This document shows positions 1 to 5,738 of a DNA stretch of 5,738 nucleotides, piece by piece. Each line of letters begins with the position of its first letter. Positions within the stretch are counted from its first letter, which is position 1. Origin of the DNA: Desulfobulbaceae bacterium (GTDB lineage: Bacteria > Desulfobacterota > Desulfobulbia > Desulfobulbales > Desulfobulbaceae); assembly GCA_027011235.1 (NCBI GenBank), contig JALVAI010000450.1, forward strand, positions 1 through 5,738, read 5' to 3'. The notes under the pieces were generated by a model. That model searched no databases and was not told the origin of the DNA. It saw only the letters and a list, made by a program, of their open reading frames with translations. A program made the translations under genes and the position numbers.

Positions 1-32
1 CTTCATAACAGTGCATATATTGTTTGCATTAA

Positions 33-61
33 CCGGCTGCCGGAGAAACGCCAGCAACCGA
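33..61 (-). terminator. Terminator-like hairpin after the PIN/partner operon
   Basis: Read on the minus strand, bases 61 to 51 (TCGGTTGCTGG) can pair with bases 43 to 33 (CCGGCAGCCGG) around a seven-base loop, giving an 11-pair stem. Three of the pairs are G-U. On the plus strand those three positions become C-A mismatches, so the structure favours minus-strand RNA, the direction in which the two genes to its right are transcribed. It lies 20 bases past the stop codon at 82-84. The tail after the stem is only UUAAU, a poor U-tract, so it may be a weak intrinsic terminator or an RNA 3'-end stabiliser. Confidence 0.45.
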
Positions 62-81
62 GGCGGTCCGGATCAAAGGCT

Positions 82-285
82 TTATTCGGTGTTTTTTATT
101 CTCTGAGCCATTGCCTTTCGGCTTATTTCTTCCAGGCTCAACTCTTCATCCATGTCTTGTCGCCACTTGGTGTAATCAAAAGGCTCGCGCTGAATTAGCG
201 CTACAAAACGTTCTGCCTCTACATCTCCAAGATAACGGGCAAGTACCTGGACGCCTTTGGCTTTGATTTCTGTATCTGTAATCAT
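82..285 (-). CDS. Small partner (possible antitoxin) of the PIN protein
   Basis: A 67-residue acidic to neutral protein with no signal peptide or membrane segment. It appears to be mostly helical: residues 1-35 form an amphipathic stretch (LARYLGDVEAERFVALIQRE), followed by the block FDYTKWRQ (residues 36-43) and a C-terminal helix containing SLEEISRKAM. From memory, short proteins with this EAERF...REPFDYTKW pattern occur directly after PIN genes of the type found here, usually as unnamed hypothetical proteins. Its ATG overlaps the PIN stop codon in ATGA, and AAGAGG sits seven bases upstream, so the start is well supported. No recognisable DNA-binding fold (AbrB, ribbon-helix-helix, Phd) can be seen. 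The antitoxin role is inferred only from size, overlap and partner; it could also be a regulator or subunit of the nuclease. Confidence 0.75.
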   Translation of the reverse strand: MITDTEIKAKGVQVLARYLGDVEAERFVALIQREPFDYTKWRQDMDEELSLEEISRKAMAQRIKNTE

Positions 286-716
286 GCCGCCACCTCTTTA
301 ATAAATTCGATTGGATTCGTGACACGTACTTGTTCAACCCGTATCGATTTTTTTAAGATTCCATCATCTGTAGTCAGAAAGTAATCGGCACCAGATTCTA
401 TTGCACAAGCAACATGCAGAGAATCTATTTTTCTGATTCCTTTATCGAGTAACATTGTAGCTAACCGGAGCGCAGTCTCAGTTTCGATAATATCTTCTGT
501 TGCATATTTTTTCCATCTTGATATTTGCTCCCTTCGTTCCCTGAATGGATTCTTTCCATTTTCATAATCCAACATATATGACCACACAAGTTTGAAATGC
601 CCATTCCTGATATCTTCTTGTATCATTAGTTTCGCCTCTGCTTCCAAACGAATGCGAAGGTGAGATTGGTCATCATAGGGACGGTTGAAGCAGCAGTTAT
701 CGAGATAGATTTTCAT
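282..716 (-). CDS. PIN-domain protein, probable toxin-type ribonuclease
   Basis: A 144-residue cytoplasmic protein, the usual size of a single PIN domain. PIN nucleases cut RNA with a cluster of acidic residues that bind divalent metal. Candidates here are D6 in the first strand (KIYLDNCCFNRP), E52 in LDYENGKNP, D98 in KIDSLHVACA, and D117/D118 in ADYFLTTDDGIL. The block from KIDSLHVA to TTDDG matches the typical end of a PIN fold (D-[SA]-L-x-x-A ... G-A-D-x-x-x-T-x-D). The N-terminal LDNCCFNRPYDD differs from the usual VapC start (DTS-type) and marks a distinct PIN subgroup. The ATG is fixed by an in-frame stop four codons upstream, but no good ribosome binding site precedes it. The gene overlaps the downstream 67-residue gene by four bases and lies 83 bases after galU on the same strand. 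PIN membership is secure; toxin activity is inferred. Confidence 0.85.
   Translation of the reverse strand: MKIYLDNCCFNRPYDDQSHLRIRLEAEAKLMIQEDIRNGHFKLVWSYMLDYENGKNPFRERREQISRWKKYATEDIIETETALRLATMLLDKGIRKIDSLHVACAIESGADYFLTTDDGILKKSIRVEQVRVTNPIEFIKEVAA
293..298 (-). promoter_or_regulatory. Ribosome binding site of the small PIN partner
   Basis: Minus-strand AAGAGG lies inside the last codons of the PIN gene, seven bases before the ATG at 283-285. It supports that start and suggests the partner can be translated in its own right, not only by coupling at the ATGA overlap. Confidence 0.6.
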
Positions 717-767
717 ATGGACTTTTCAGTTGTTTACAAGCACCCTTTCTTATCGATCATCTGTTCT

Positions 768-795
768 CCAACCGGTTCCTGGTCAAATTGGTTGG
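768..795. repeat. Short inverted repeat between galU and the PIN gene
   Basis: CCAACC at 768-773 and GGTTGG at 790-795 form six-base arms around a 16-base loop; the first arm also overlaps the palindrome AACCGGTT at 770-777. It lies just after the galU stop. No U-tract follows on either strand, so an intrinsic terminator is not supported. It might be a weak structure or an operator-like palindrome ahead of the PIN pair, but chance is a real possibility. Confidence 0.25.
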
Positions 796-799
796 CGGC

Positions 800-1684
800 T
801 CAGCCATTACCACTTAGTTTTTTGTTGAGATGGTCGCTAAAGGCAGTGCCAAGGTCGGGATGCTCAAGGGCAAAATCAACAATGGCCTTCAGGTAGCCAA
901 GCTTGTCACCGGCGTCATAACGTCTGCCGATAAACTCGTAGGCATACATGCCGCGACGGTTGGACAGGGCCTGCAGGGCATCGGTAAGCTGGATTTCGCC
1001 TCCGTGGCCGGGCGTGGTTTTTGCCAGCAGCTCAAATATTTCCGGCATAAGGAGATAGCGTCCGATTATGGCCATATCAGAATCAGAGGTGCCGGGGGCC
1101 GGTTTTTCCACCATCCGCCTGACTTTGAAGGTACGTTCATGTTCTGTCTCCTCACCCTCGACAATACCATACTGAAAGGTCTGGCTAAGGGGAACACGCT
1201 GGATGGCGACAATGGATTCACCGACCCTGTTGTAGAGATCGATCATCTGCTTGCAGCAGGGTACCGGACTACGGACCAGGTCATCGCCAAGCAGGACCAG
1301 AAAGGGCTCATCGCCGATAACATTACGGGCCATCCAGATGGCATGCCCCAGGCCCAGGGGCTGTTTCTGGCGCACAGAGACAATATCGATCAGATTGGAA
1401 ATATTGGCCAGCTCATCACGGAGTACGGTTTTGTTTTTCTCTTTCAGAACCGTATCGAGCTGAAAATCATAGTCAAAATGATTTTCAATGGCCGACTTGC
1501 CGGCGCTGGTTATAAGAATGACCTCCTCTATGCCCGAGGCAACCACCTCCTCGACAATATATTGGATTGTCGGCCGATCAACAATGGTCAGCATTTCCTT
1601 TGGAATGGCCTTGGTCGCCGGCAGAAATCGCGTGCCCAGTCCGGCCACGGGAATTACCGCTTTTTTTATGGTCTTTTTTGTCAT
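800..1684 (-). CDS. galU: UTP-glucose-1-phosphate uridylyltransferase
   Basis: Makes UDP-glucose and pyrophosphate from UTP and glucose 1-phosphate in the cytoplasm, feeding lipopolysaccharide, capsule and other glycan synthesis. With the ATG at 1684 it is 294 residues, close to the roughly 300 of E. coli GalU, and is complete. It is a single nucleotidyltransferase domain (NTP_transferase): the nucleotide loop GLGTRFLPATKAIPKEM (residues 15-31), QKQPLGLGHA (107-116), the metal-binding LGDD (132-135), VEKP (192-195), GGEIQLTDA (228-236) and YDAGDKLGY (256-264). The frame stays open upstream to a TTG at 1750 (316 residues), but the extra 22 residues are basic, lie before the conserved start of the fold and have no ribosome binding site, so 1684 is preferred. 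The site before 1684 is also weak; the strong AAGGAGG further upstream belongs to a short leader frame ending five bases before this ATG. Its stop is followed by the PIN gene on the same strand. Confidence 0.96.
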   Translation of the reverse strand: MTKKTIKKAVIPVAGLGTRFLPATKAIPKEMLTIVDRPTIQYIVEEVVASGIEEVILITSAGKSAIENHFDYDFQLDTVLKEKNKTVLRDELANISNLIDIVSVRQKQPLGLGHAIWMARNVIGDEPFLVLLGDDLVRSPVPCCKQMIDLYNRVGESIVAIQRVPLSQTFQYGIVEGEETEHERTFKVRRMVEKPAPGTSDSDMAIIGRYLLMPEIFELLAKTTPGHGGEIQLTDALQALSNRRGMYAYEFIGRRYDAGDKLGYLKAIVDFALEHPDLGTAFSDHLNKKLSGNG

Positions 1685-1689
1685 TGTGT

Positions 1690-1773
1690 TTAACCCGGTT
1701 GTGTTTGCTGATGTTTTCTTGATCTTTTTCCGGTATAACCATTGCCGCAAGCGGGGACCGGTCCAACCACCAT
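1690..1773 (-). CDS. Possible 27-residue leader peptide before galU
   Basis: An ATG at 1771-1773 follows AAGGAGG by three bases, and an in-frame GTG at 1768-1770 follows it by six, a better spacing. The frame runs 27 codons and ends in TAA five bases before the galU ATG, so ribosomes finishing it could restart on galU, whose own ribosome binding site is poor. The peptide starts MVVGPVPACGNGY and is basic and glutamine-rich at the end (HQQTQPG). It has no membrane segment and no run of one amino acid like those of attenuators. It matches nothing I recognise and may be only a by-product of an untranslated leader. Confidence 0.35.
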   Translation of the reverse strand: MVVGPVPACGNGYTGKRSRKHQQTQPG

Positions 1774-1854
1774 CGTCCTCCTTTTAGAGTATCAGAAATT
1801 CACAGTTGTTCCAAGCAGTAAAGCAGACATTTTCAGGCATATTTTTTAACCGTC
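1774..1854. promoter_or_regulatory. Divergent control region between galU and hrpA
   Basis: This AT-richer gap separates the two divergent transcription units, so promoters for both are expected here. For galU (minus strand) two weak sigma-70-like candidates are visible. One is TTGGAA (1809-1814), 17 bases, then TGA-TACTCT (-10 at 1786-1791), which would start RNA inside the Shine-Dalgarno sequence. The other is an extended -10, TGC-TTTACT (1817-1825), with no -35 match but a better-placed start. For hrpA, TTGTTC (1806-1811), 17 bases, ATTTTC (1829-1834) is poor. No clear operator or riboswitch was seen. Confidence 0.35.
1777..1783 (-). promoter_or_regulatory. Strong Shine-Dalgarno sequence upstream of galU
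   Basis: Minus-strand AAGGAGG, inside AAAAGGAGG, matches the end of 16S rRNA almost perfectly. It is over 90 bases from the favoured galU ATG and 26 bases from the TTG at 1750, so it cannot directly serve either. It is placed to serve the short leader frame starting at 1773 or 1770. Confidence 0.55.
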
Positions 1855-4800
1855 ATGCACCTCCATTACCCGGACTATCTTCCCATAACCGCTGAAAAGG
1901 AGCGAATCGTCCGCGCCATAAGGAAAAACCAGGTTCTGGTCATTGCCGGTGACACCGGATCAGGCAAGACCACCCAGCTGCCGAAGATGTGCCTTGAAGC
2001 CGGCATGGGCAAAGAGCGGCTGATCGGCTGCACCCAGCCCCGGCGCATTGCCGCTGTCAGCATGGCAGCCCGGGTTGCCGAAGAACTCCGGCAACCGGAT
2101 CTGGTCGGCCATGCGATCCGCTTTCAGGACAACTGCAGCCCCACAACCAGGATCAAGTTCATGACCGATGGTCTGCTCCTTGCCGAGAGCAGAAAGGACC
2201 GAATCTTAAGCCGCTACGATACCATTATCCTTGATGAGGCCCACGAACGGAGCCTCAACATCGACTTTCTCATCGGCTGCCTGAAACAACTGCTGGCCCG
2301 GCGCAGCGACCTGAAACTCATTATCTCATCAGCTACCATTGACACGGAAAAATTCAGCAGCCATTTTGACCAGGCGCCGATCATAACCGTGTCCGGCCGC
2401 ACCTGGCCCATCACCATGGTCCATGTCCCGGCAGAAGATGAGGATGGAGAGAACTACGTGGACCAGGCCTGTGCCGCTGTCCGCGAACTATGCTCCAGGC
2501 CAGGCGGCGATATCCTTGTCTTCATGCCCACCGAACAGGACATTCTGGACACGGTCAGAATCCTGAAGTCCATGCCTGACAACGAGCGTCATCTTGTGTT
2601 GCCCCTGTTTGGCAGGCTGCAGGCAGCGGATCAGAAAAAGATATTCCGGAGCTCGAAGAAACGAAAAATAGTCGTGGCGACCAATGTGGCCGAAACCTCG
2701 ATCACGGTGCCGGGCATCCGCTTTGTCGTTGACACGGGCCTGGCCCGGATTCCCACCTATAATGTCCGGGCCGGGACAACAAGCATGCGCGTGCAGCGCA
2801 TCTCCAGGGCGTCCTGTGACCAGCGGGCCGGCCGCTGCGGGCGCACCGGGCCGGGAACCTGCATCCGCCTGTACAGTGAAGAGGATTACCAGGGAAGACA
2901 GGAATTCACCCGCCCGGAAATTCAGCGCTCCAACCTGGCCGAAGTGCTGCTGCAGATGATCAGCCTTGGCCTGGGAGATGCGCGGACCTTTCCCTTTCTT
3001 GACCCGCCCACAGGCCGGGCCATCCGCGAGGGATTTCGCCGCCTGAAGGAACTGGGCGCCATTGACCAGAACCACCGGATCACCAAAAGGGGCAGGATCA
3101 TGGCCCGCCTTCCCCTTGATCCCGCCATTGCCAGGATCATCATCGAAGGCGCGCAACGGGGCGCCCTGCGGGAAATGATCATTATCTGCAGCGCCCTTTC
3201 CATCCAGGACCCGCGCACCAGGCCGGCGGACAGGGAGCAGCAGGCTGCCGAGGCGCAAAAGGTCTTTGTTGATCCCAGATCCGACTTTCTCTGCCTGCTC
3301 AACATCTGGGACCATTGGCAGCAATTCTCCGGGGGAAAATTCAGCAGTGGCAGGCTGAAAAAATTCTGCACCAGCCACTATCTCTCCTGGCAGCGGATGC
3401 GGGAATGGTTTGATGTCCATGACCAGATCCTGCGTCTGCTCAGGGGGCTGAACAATTTCACCATCAACACGACCCCGGCCGGATATGGGGCCGTACATCA
3501 ATCCCTGGCCAGCGGCTTGCTGCGCAATATCGGCAAAAAAAAGGAAAAAAATATCTACCAGACTAGCGGCGACCGCGAGGTTGTCATCTTTCCCGGCTCT
3601 GTTCTCTATAACGCCGACAATGTCCCCTGGATCATTGCCGCCGACTTTGTTGAAACCTCACAGGTTTTTGCGCGCACGGTTGCCGCGGTTGACGCTCGCT
3701 GGCTCGAAGAGCTGGGAGGGCCGCTCTGCAGTCATCGCTATTCCCAACCCTACTGGGCCAAAAAAGATGGCCAGGTCCAGGCGATCGAGCGTGTTTCCCT
3801 GTTCGGGCTGCCCATAGTTGCCGGCCGGCGGGTCAATTACGGCCGGATCAGCCGGAAAGCGGCCGAGGAGGCCCGGGACATTTTCATTCACCAGGCCCTG
3901 ATAGAAGGTCAACTTGGCGGACGGTACCGCTTTTTACAGCATAACCGCAGGTTGCAGGAAAAACTTGCCGCCCTTGAAGAACGGCTCCGCTGCCGTTCCA
4001 TTCTGGCCGATGACCAGGTCCTGTATGAGTTTTACCGGCAGAGAATCGGCAGGGCCTATGACAGGTTCACCTTGAACAGACTCCTGAAAAAGAAAAAAGA
4101 CCATTCCTTCCTGATGATGCGGGAGGATGACATCTGCCGGCAGAGGCCGGCACGTGAGGAGCTGTACCGCTTTCCCCTGACCATGCCGGCCTGCGAGTAC
4201 AAACTGCCGTTGACATACAACTTTCAGCCGGGCACGGACCAGGACGGCGTTACCGTCCAGATACCGGAATCTCTGCTTACCCGAGTCTCACCAACGGTTT
4301 TTGAATGGCTTGTGCCAGGGCTTCTTGAGGAAAAAATAGTGCATCTGTTAAAAAGACTGCCCAAAAAACTGCGGCGCAACCTGGTCCCCCTGCCCGATGC
4401 AGTGGATAGGATTATGGACCGGCTTGACCTGTACAGGGGTTCACTCTACCCGGCCCTGGAAGAGGCCATTTTCAAGGAGTATCAACTAATAGTCCGCCGC
4501 AGCGACTGGCGCACCGATTCCCTGCCCGGACATCTTCTGATGCGCTATCAGCTGATCGATGACCAGGGCATGGTTCTGGCTGCCGGCAGGGATTTTCACC
4601 GGCTTGTTACCGACCTGCAGGGCACCGAGACTGGCAAGGGGCGGCATCCTGCAGCAAAGGCGCCTGCCGGGTTGCCGGAAAAGGATGATATTTCAGCCAA
4701 AGACCTGGCAGGGATTCCGAAAAAAATCCGTATCACCGGCAGCGATGGCGCGATCAGAATCTATTTTCCGACTCTTGTCACCAATGACCACCAGAGCGTG

Positions 4801-5598
4801 AACCTGCGCTTTGTCGAGGATGAACAGGTGGCGCTCAGGCAGAACCGGCAGGGAATGCAGGCCCTGTACTGCCGTGAGTTTCCTGGATTTTCCCGGCAGT
4901 TGACAAAGGACTGCAAGGCGTCTCTGGCCGCGCACTCCGCCTCCTGGCTGGCCCTGGGTATGCGGGGAACGCTTGCGGAAATCCGCCAGGCCCTGGCCGG
5001 CTTTATCATGGACCTGCTGTTTGCAACCGGCAGCGGGCGTATTCCGGACCCATCCGAATTTCAGGCCAGGGTTGAGCAGTTGCGCCAGGAGGGAATCCAT
5101 GCCAACAGCGCAAAAATTTTTAATGAGATCACCGCACTGCTGGCAATACGCAGACAGGTGGCCCATGACATCCGGTCCATGGGTGAGGGCCGGCCGGCCA
5201 CCGGAATTGACCCTGCCCTTGTCCGGGATTTTCAGGAATGCCTGGAGCGAATCCTGCCGGCTGATTTTCTCCATCACCGGCCCGGGGGTGAACTCTGTCA
5301 TAAAAAGAGATACCTGCAGGCGCTCAGCGTCCGCATGGAACGGGCCCGCCACAATCCCGGCAAAGACGCCCTGAAAAACAAACGATTGACATCGATCATG
5401 GCCAATCTTGCCCGGCTTGCCGCCCTTTCCTGCCACAGCAGTGAATGCGAACAGGCCATCAACCAATACCAAATCATGGTGGAGGAGTTCCGGGTGTCTG
5501 TTTTTGCACCGGAACTGAAAACCAGTGTACCGGTCTCGGAAAAAAGACTGCAAAAGCTCTGGCAACAGATCGAAGATCTCTGTCACCGGGTTGAATAA
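1855..5598 (+). CDS. hrpA: ATP-dependent DEAH-box RNA helicase HrpA
   Basis: A complete 1247-residue cytoplasmic RNA helicase. E. coli HrpA, about 1300 residues, has been linked to mRNA processing and rescue of collided ribosomes. Helicase motifs are intact: I GDTGSGKTTQ (32-41), Ia TQPRR (60-64), II DEAH (127-130), III SAT (159-161), V NVAETSITVPG (277-287), VI QRAGRCGRTG (323-332). The winged-helix/HA2 region (about 380-500) and OB fold (about 545-640, including VIFPGSVLY) follow. The long HrpA-specific DUF3418 region fills about 650-1240, with RNLVPLPDAVDRIM (841-854), LAAGRDFHRL (908-917) and the ending FAPELKTSVPVSEKRL (1217-1232). The N terminus begins at HYPDYLPIT, so the roughly 75-residue extension before this point in E. 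coli is absent. The ATG is the only start before the Walker A motif, and an in-frame stop lies at 1819. No Shine-Dalgarno is seen; the leader is U-rich. Divergent from galU, convergent with the gene at the right edge. Confidence 0.98.
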   Translation: MHLHYPDYLPITAEKERIVRAIRKNQVLVIAGDTGSGKTTQLPKMCLEAGMGKERLIGCTQPRRIAAVSMAARVAEELRQPDLVGHAIRFQDNCSPTTRIKFMTDGLLLAESRKDRILSRYDTIILDEAHERSLNIDFLIGCLKQLLARRSDLKLIISSATIDTEKFSSHFDQAPIITVSGRTWPITMVHVPAEDEDGENYVDQACAAVRELCSRPGGDILVFMPTEQDILDTVRILKSMPDNERHLVLPLFGRLQAADQKKIFRSSKKRKIVVATNVAETSITVPGIRFVVDTGLARIPTYNVRAGTTSMRVQRISRASCDQRAGRCGRTGPGTCIRLYSEEDYQGRQEFTRPEIQRSNLAEVLLQMISLGLGDARTFPFLDPPTGRAIREGFRRLKELGAIDQNHRITKRGRIMARLPLDPAIARIIIEGAQRGALREMIIICSALSIQDPRTRPADREQQAAEAQKVFVDPRSDFLCLLNIWDHWQQFSGGKFSSGRLKKFCTSHYLSWQRMREWFDVHDQILRLLRGLNNFTINTTPAGYGAVHQSLASGLLRNIGKKKEKNIYQTSGDREVVIFPGSVLYNADNVPWIIAADFVETSQVFARTVAAVDARWLEELGGPLCSHRYSQPYWAKKDGQVQAIERVSLFGLPIVAGRRVNYGRISRKAAEEARDIFIHQALIEGQLGGRYRFLQHNRRLQEKLAALEERLRCRSILADDQVLYEFYRQRIGRAYDRFTLNRLLKKKKDHSFLMMREDDICRQRPAREELYRFPLTMPACEYKLPLTYNFQPGTDQDGVTVQIPESLLTRVSPTVFEWLVPGLLEEKIVHLLKRLPKKLRRNLVPLPDAVDRIMDRLDLYRGSLYPALEEAIFKEYQLIVRRSDWRTDSLPGHLLMRYQLIDDQGMVLAAGRDFHRLVTDLQGTETGKGRHPAAKAPAGLPEKDDISAKDLAGIPKKIRITGSDGAIRIYFPTLVTNDHQSVNLRFVEDEQVALRQNRQGMQALYCREFPGFSRQLTKDCKASLAAHSASWLALGMRGTLAEIRQALAGFIMDLLFATGSGRIPDPSEFQARVEQLRQEGIHANSAKIFNEITALLAIRRQVAHDIRSMGEGRPATGIDPALVRDFQECLERILPADFLHHRPGGELCHKKRYLQALSVRMERARHNPGKDALKNKRLTSIMANLARLAALSCHSSECEQAINQYQIMVEEFRVSVFAPELKTSVPVSEKRLQKLWQQIEDLCHRVE
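3535..3551 (+). other. Poly-A slippery tract inside hrpA
   Basis: A8-GG-A7 encodes K561-K563, E564, K565 and part of N566. In the hrpA frame it contains A_AAA_AAG (3537-3543), the heptamer class used for programmed -1 frameshifting in dnaX. After a -1 shift the next codons are GGA AAA AAA TAT CTA CCA GAC, then TAG at 3564-3566, giving about 570 residues: the helicase core and HA2 region without OB fold and DUF3418. A small hairpin GCGG-CGA-CCGC follows about 22 bases downstream, farther than usual, and no upstream Shine-Dalgarno-like stimulator is clear. Use of the site is unproven. Confidence 0.3.
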
Positions 5599-5609
5599 GC
5601 TTAATAAAA

Positions 5610-5738
5610 TCAGGTGAAGATAAAGACAAAAAGATCATTGTTAAAGCTGATCCGCAGGCGCCCTTCATGGTTGCGGCCATATACCTCCCAGCCGGGTTCT
5701 CCCTTGATCTCACACTGCAGACATTGGGGAGAATGGAT
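5610..5738 (-). CDS. C-terminal end of an unidentified protein
   Basis: An open minus-strand frame enters from the right edge and ends at a TGA (5610-5612), giving the last 42 residues of a protein whose start lies outside the window. It contains a CLQC pair (CxxC, possibly metal binding or redox), then GEPGWEVYGRNHEGRLRI and the hydrophobic end FNNDLFVFIFT. The residue mix looks like a folded beta-rich domain, unlike the arginine- and serine-rich product of the other minus frame here. It converges with hrpA, with 11 bases between the two stop codons and no clear terminator. I do not recognise the family. Confidence 0.5.
   Translation of the reverse strand: MHSPQCLQCEIKGEPGWEVYGRNHEGRLRISFNNDLFVFIFT

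Noticed and set aside
1..6. Minus-strand ATG AAG at the left edge as the start of another gene
   Set aside because: Only two codons are visible and no Shine-Dalgarno sequence precedes them.
1..61. Possible integron attC-like site given the hairpin beside a toxin-antitoxin-type pair
   Set aside because: GCATTAAC near 26-33 only loosely resembles the attC core, and no matching GTTRRRY partner lies at the other end. There is no integrase or cassette array.
734..760. Eight-codon minus-strand mini frame (MIDKKGCL) with GGAG upstream, just before the PIN gene
   Set aside because: Too short to separate from chance, and its stop is 17 bases from the PIN ATG, too far for convincing coupling.
830..1693. 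Long plus-strand open frame (287 codons) opposite galU
   Set aside because: It lies wholly antisense to galU, whose motifs are clear, and its product has no recognisable domain. It is a shadow of galU codon use.
1578..1766. 62-codon minus-strand frame starting at TTG near the galU leader
   Set aside because: Its distance of ten bases from AAGGAGG is tolerable, but it overlaps the conserved start of galU in another frame and its product looks random.
2488..3501. Long minus-strand open frame (337 codons) opposite hrpA
   Set aside because: Antisense to the intact helicase and HA2 coding region; the product is low-complexity Gly/Pro/Ala-rich. Typical of GC-rich coding DNA.
4084..4100. Second A-rich tract in hrpA (Lys-Lys-Lys-Lys) as a frameshift site
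   Set aside because: In the hrpA frame it reads CTG AAA AAG AAA AAA GAC, which gives G_AAA_AAG or G_AAA_AAA but no proper X_XXY_YYZ heptamer.
4693..5586. Long minus-strand open frame (297 codons) opposite the hrpA C terminus
   Set aside because: Antisense to the conserved DUF3418 region, no recognised domain, and no sensible operon context.
5474..5713. 79-codon minus-strand frame across the hrpA end
   Set aside because: It overlaps the hrpA 3' end and competes with the neighbouring minus frame ending at 5610, which gives a more protein-like sequence.

Overview
The window looks like chromosomal DNA of a Gram-negative bacterium of moderately high GC. Two housekeeping-type genes, galU and hrpA, flank or fill most of it. 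A very long HrpA with the full C-terminal DUF3418 region fits Proteobacteria in the broad sense, and the general protein character suggests a deltaproteobacterium (Desulfobacterota). That placement is inference from memory of the families; the sequence cannot prove it.

Layout, left to right. The first 81 bases hold no gene, but carry a hairpin (33-61) that pairs best in minus-strand RNA and probably ends the transcript coming from the right. Bases 82-716 hold two minus-strand genes that overlap by four bases: a PIN-domain protein (282-716), then a 67-residue partner (82-285). This looks like a toxin-antitoxin-type pair with the nuclease gene first, and it is visibly AT-richer than its surroundings. 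A gap of 83 bases separates it from galU (minus strand, most likely start at 1684), the UTP-glucose-1-phosphate uridylyltransferase. Ahead of galU, a near-consensus ribosome binding site (1777-1783) does not serve galU. It serves a 27-codon reading frame (1690-1773) that stops five bases before the galU ATG, so translational coupling is possible. Bases 1774-1854 are the divergent control region between galU and hrpA.

From 1855 to 5598 on the plus strand runs hrpA, a complete 1247-residue DEAH-box RNA helicase with all helicase motifs intact. Midway, an A8-GG-A7 tract places the heptamer A_AAA_AAG in the reading frame, with a -1 frame stop shortly afterwards; this could produce a helicase-core-only product. 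Only 11 bases beyond the hrpA stop, the C-terminal end of a further minus-strand gene (5610-5738) runs off the right edge.

Functionally the genes are not one pathway. galU supplies UDP-glucose for envelope polysaccharides, hrpA acts in RNA and ribosome metabolism, and the PIN pair is an accessory module downstream of galU. No tRNA, rRNA, CRISPR array, insertion sequence or phage gene was seen. Nothing here is clearly a new large system. The best leads are the PIN/partner pair, the galU leader frame and the hrpA slippery site.
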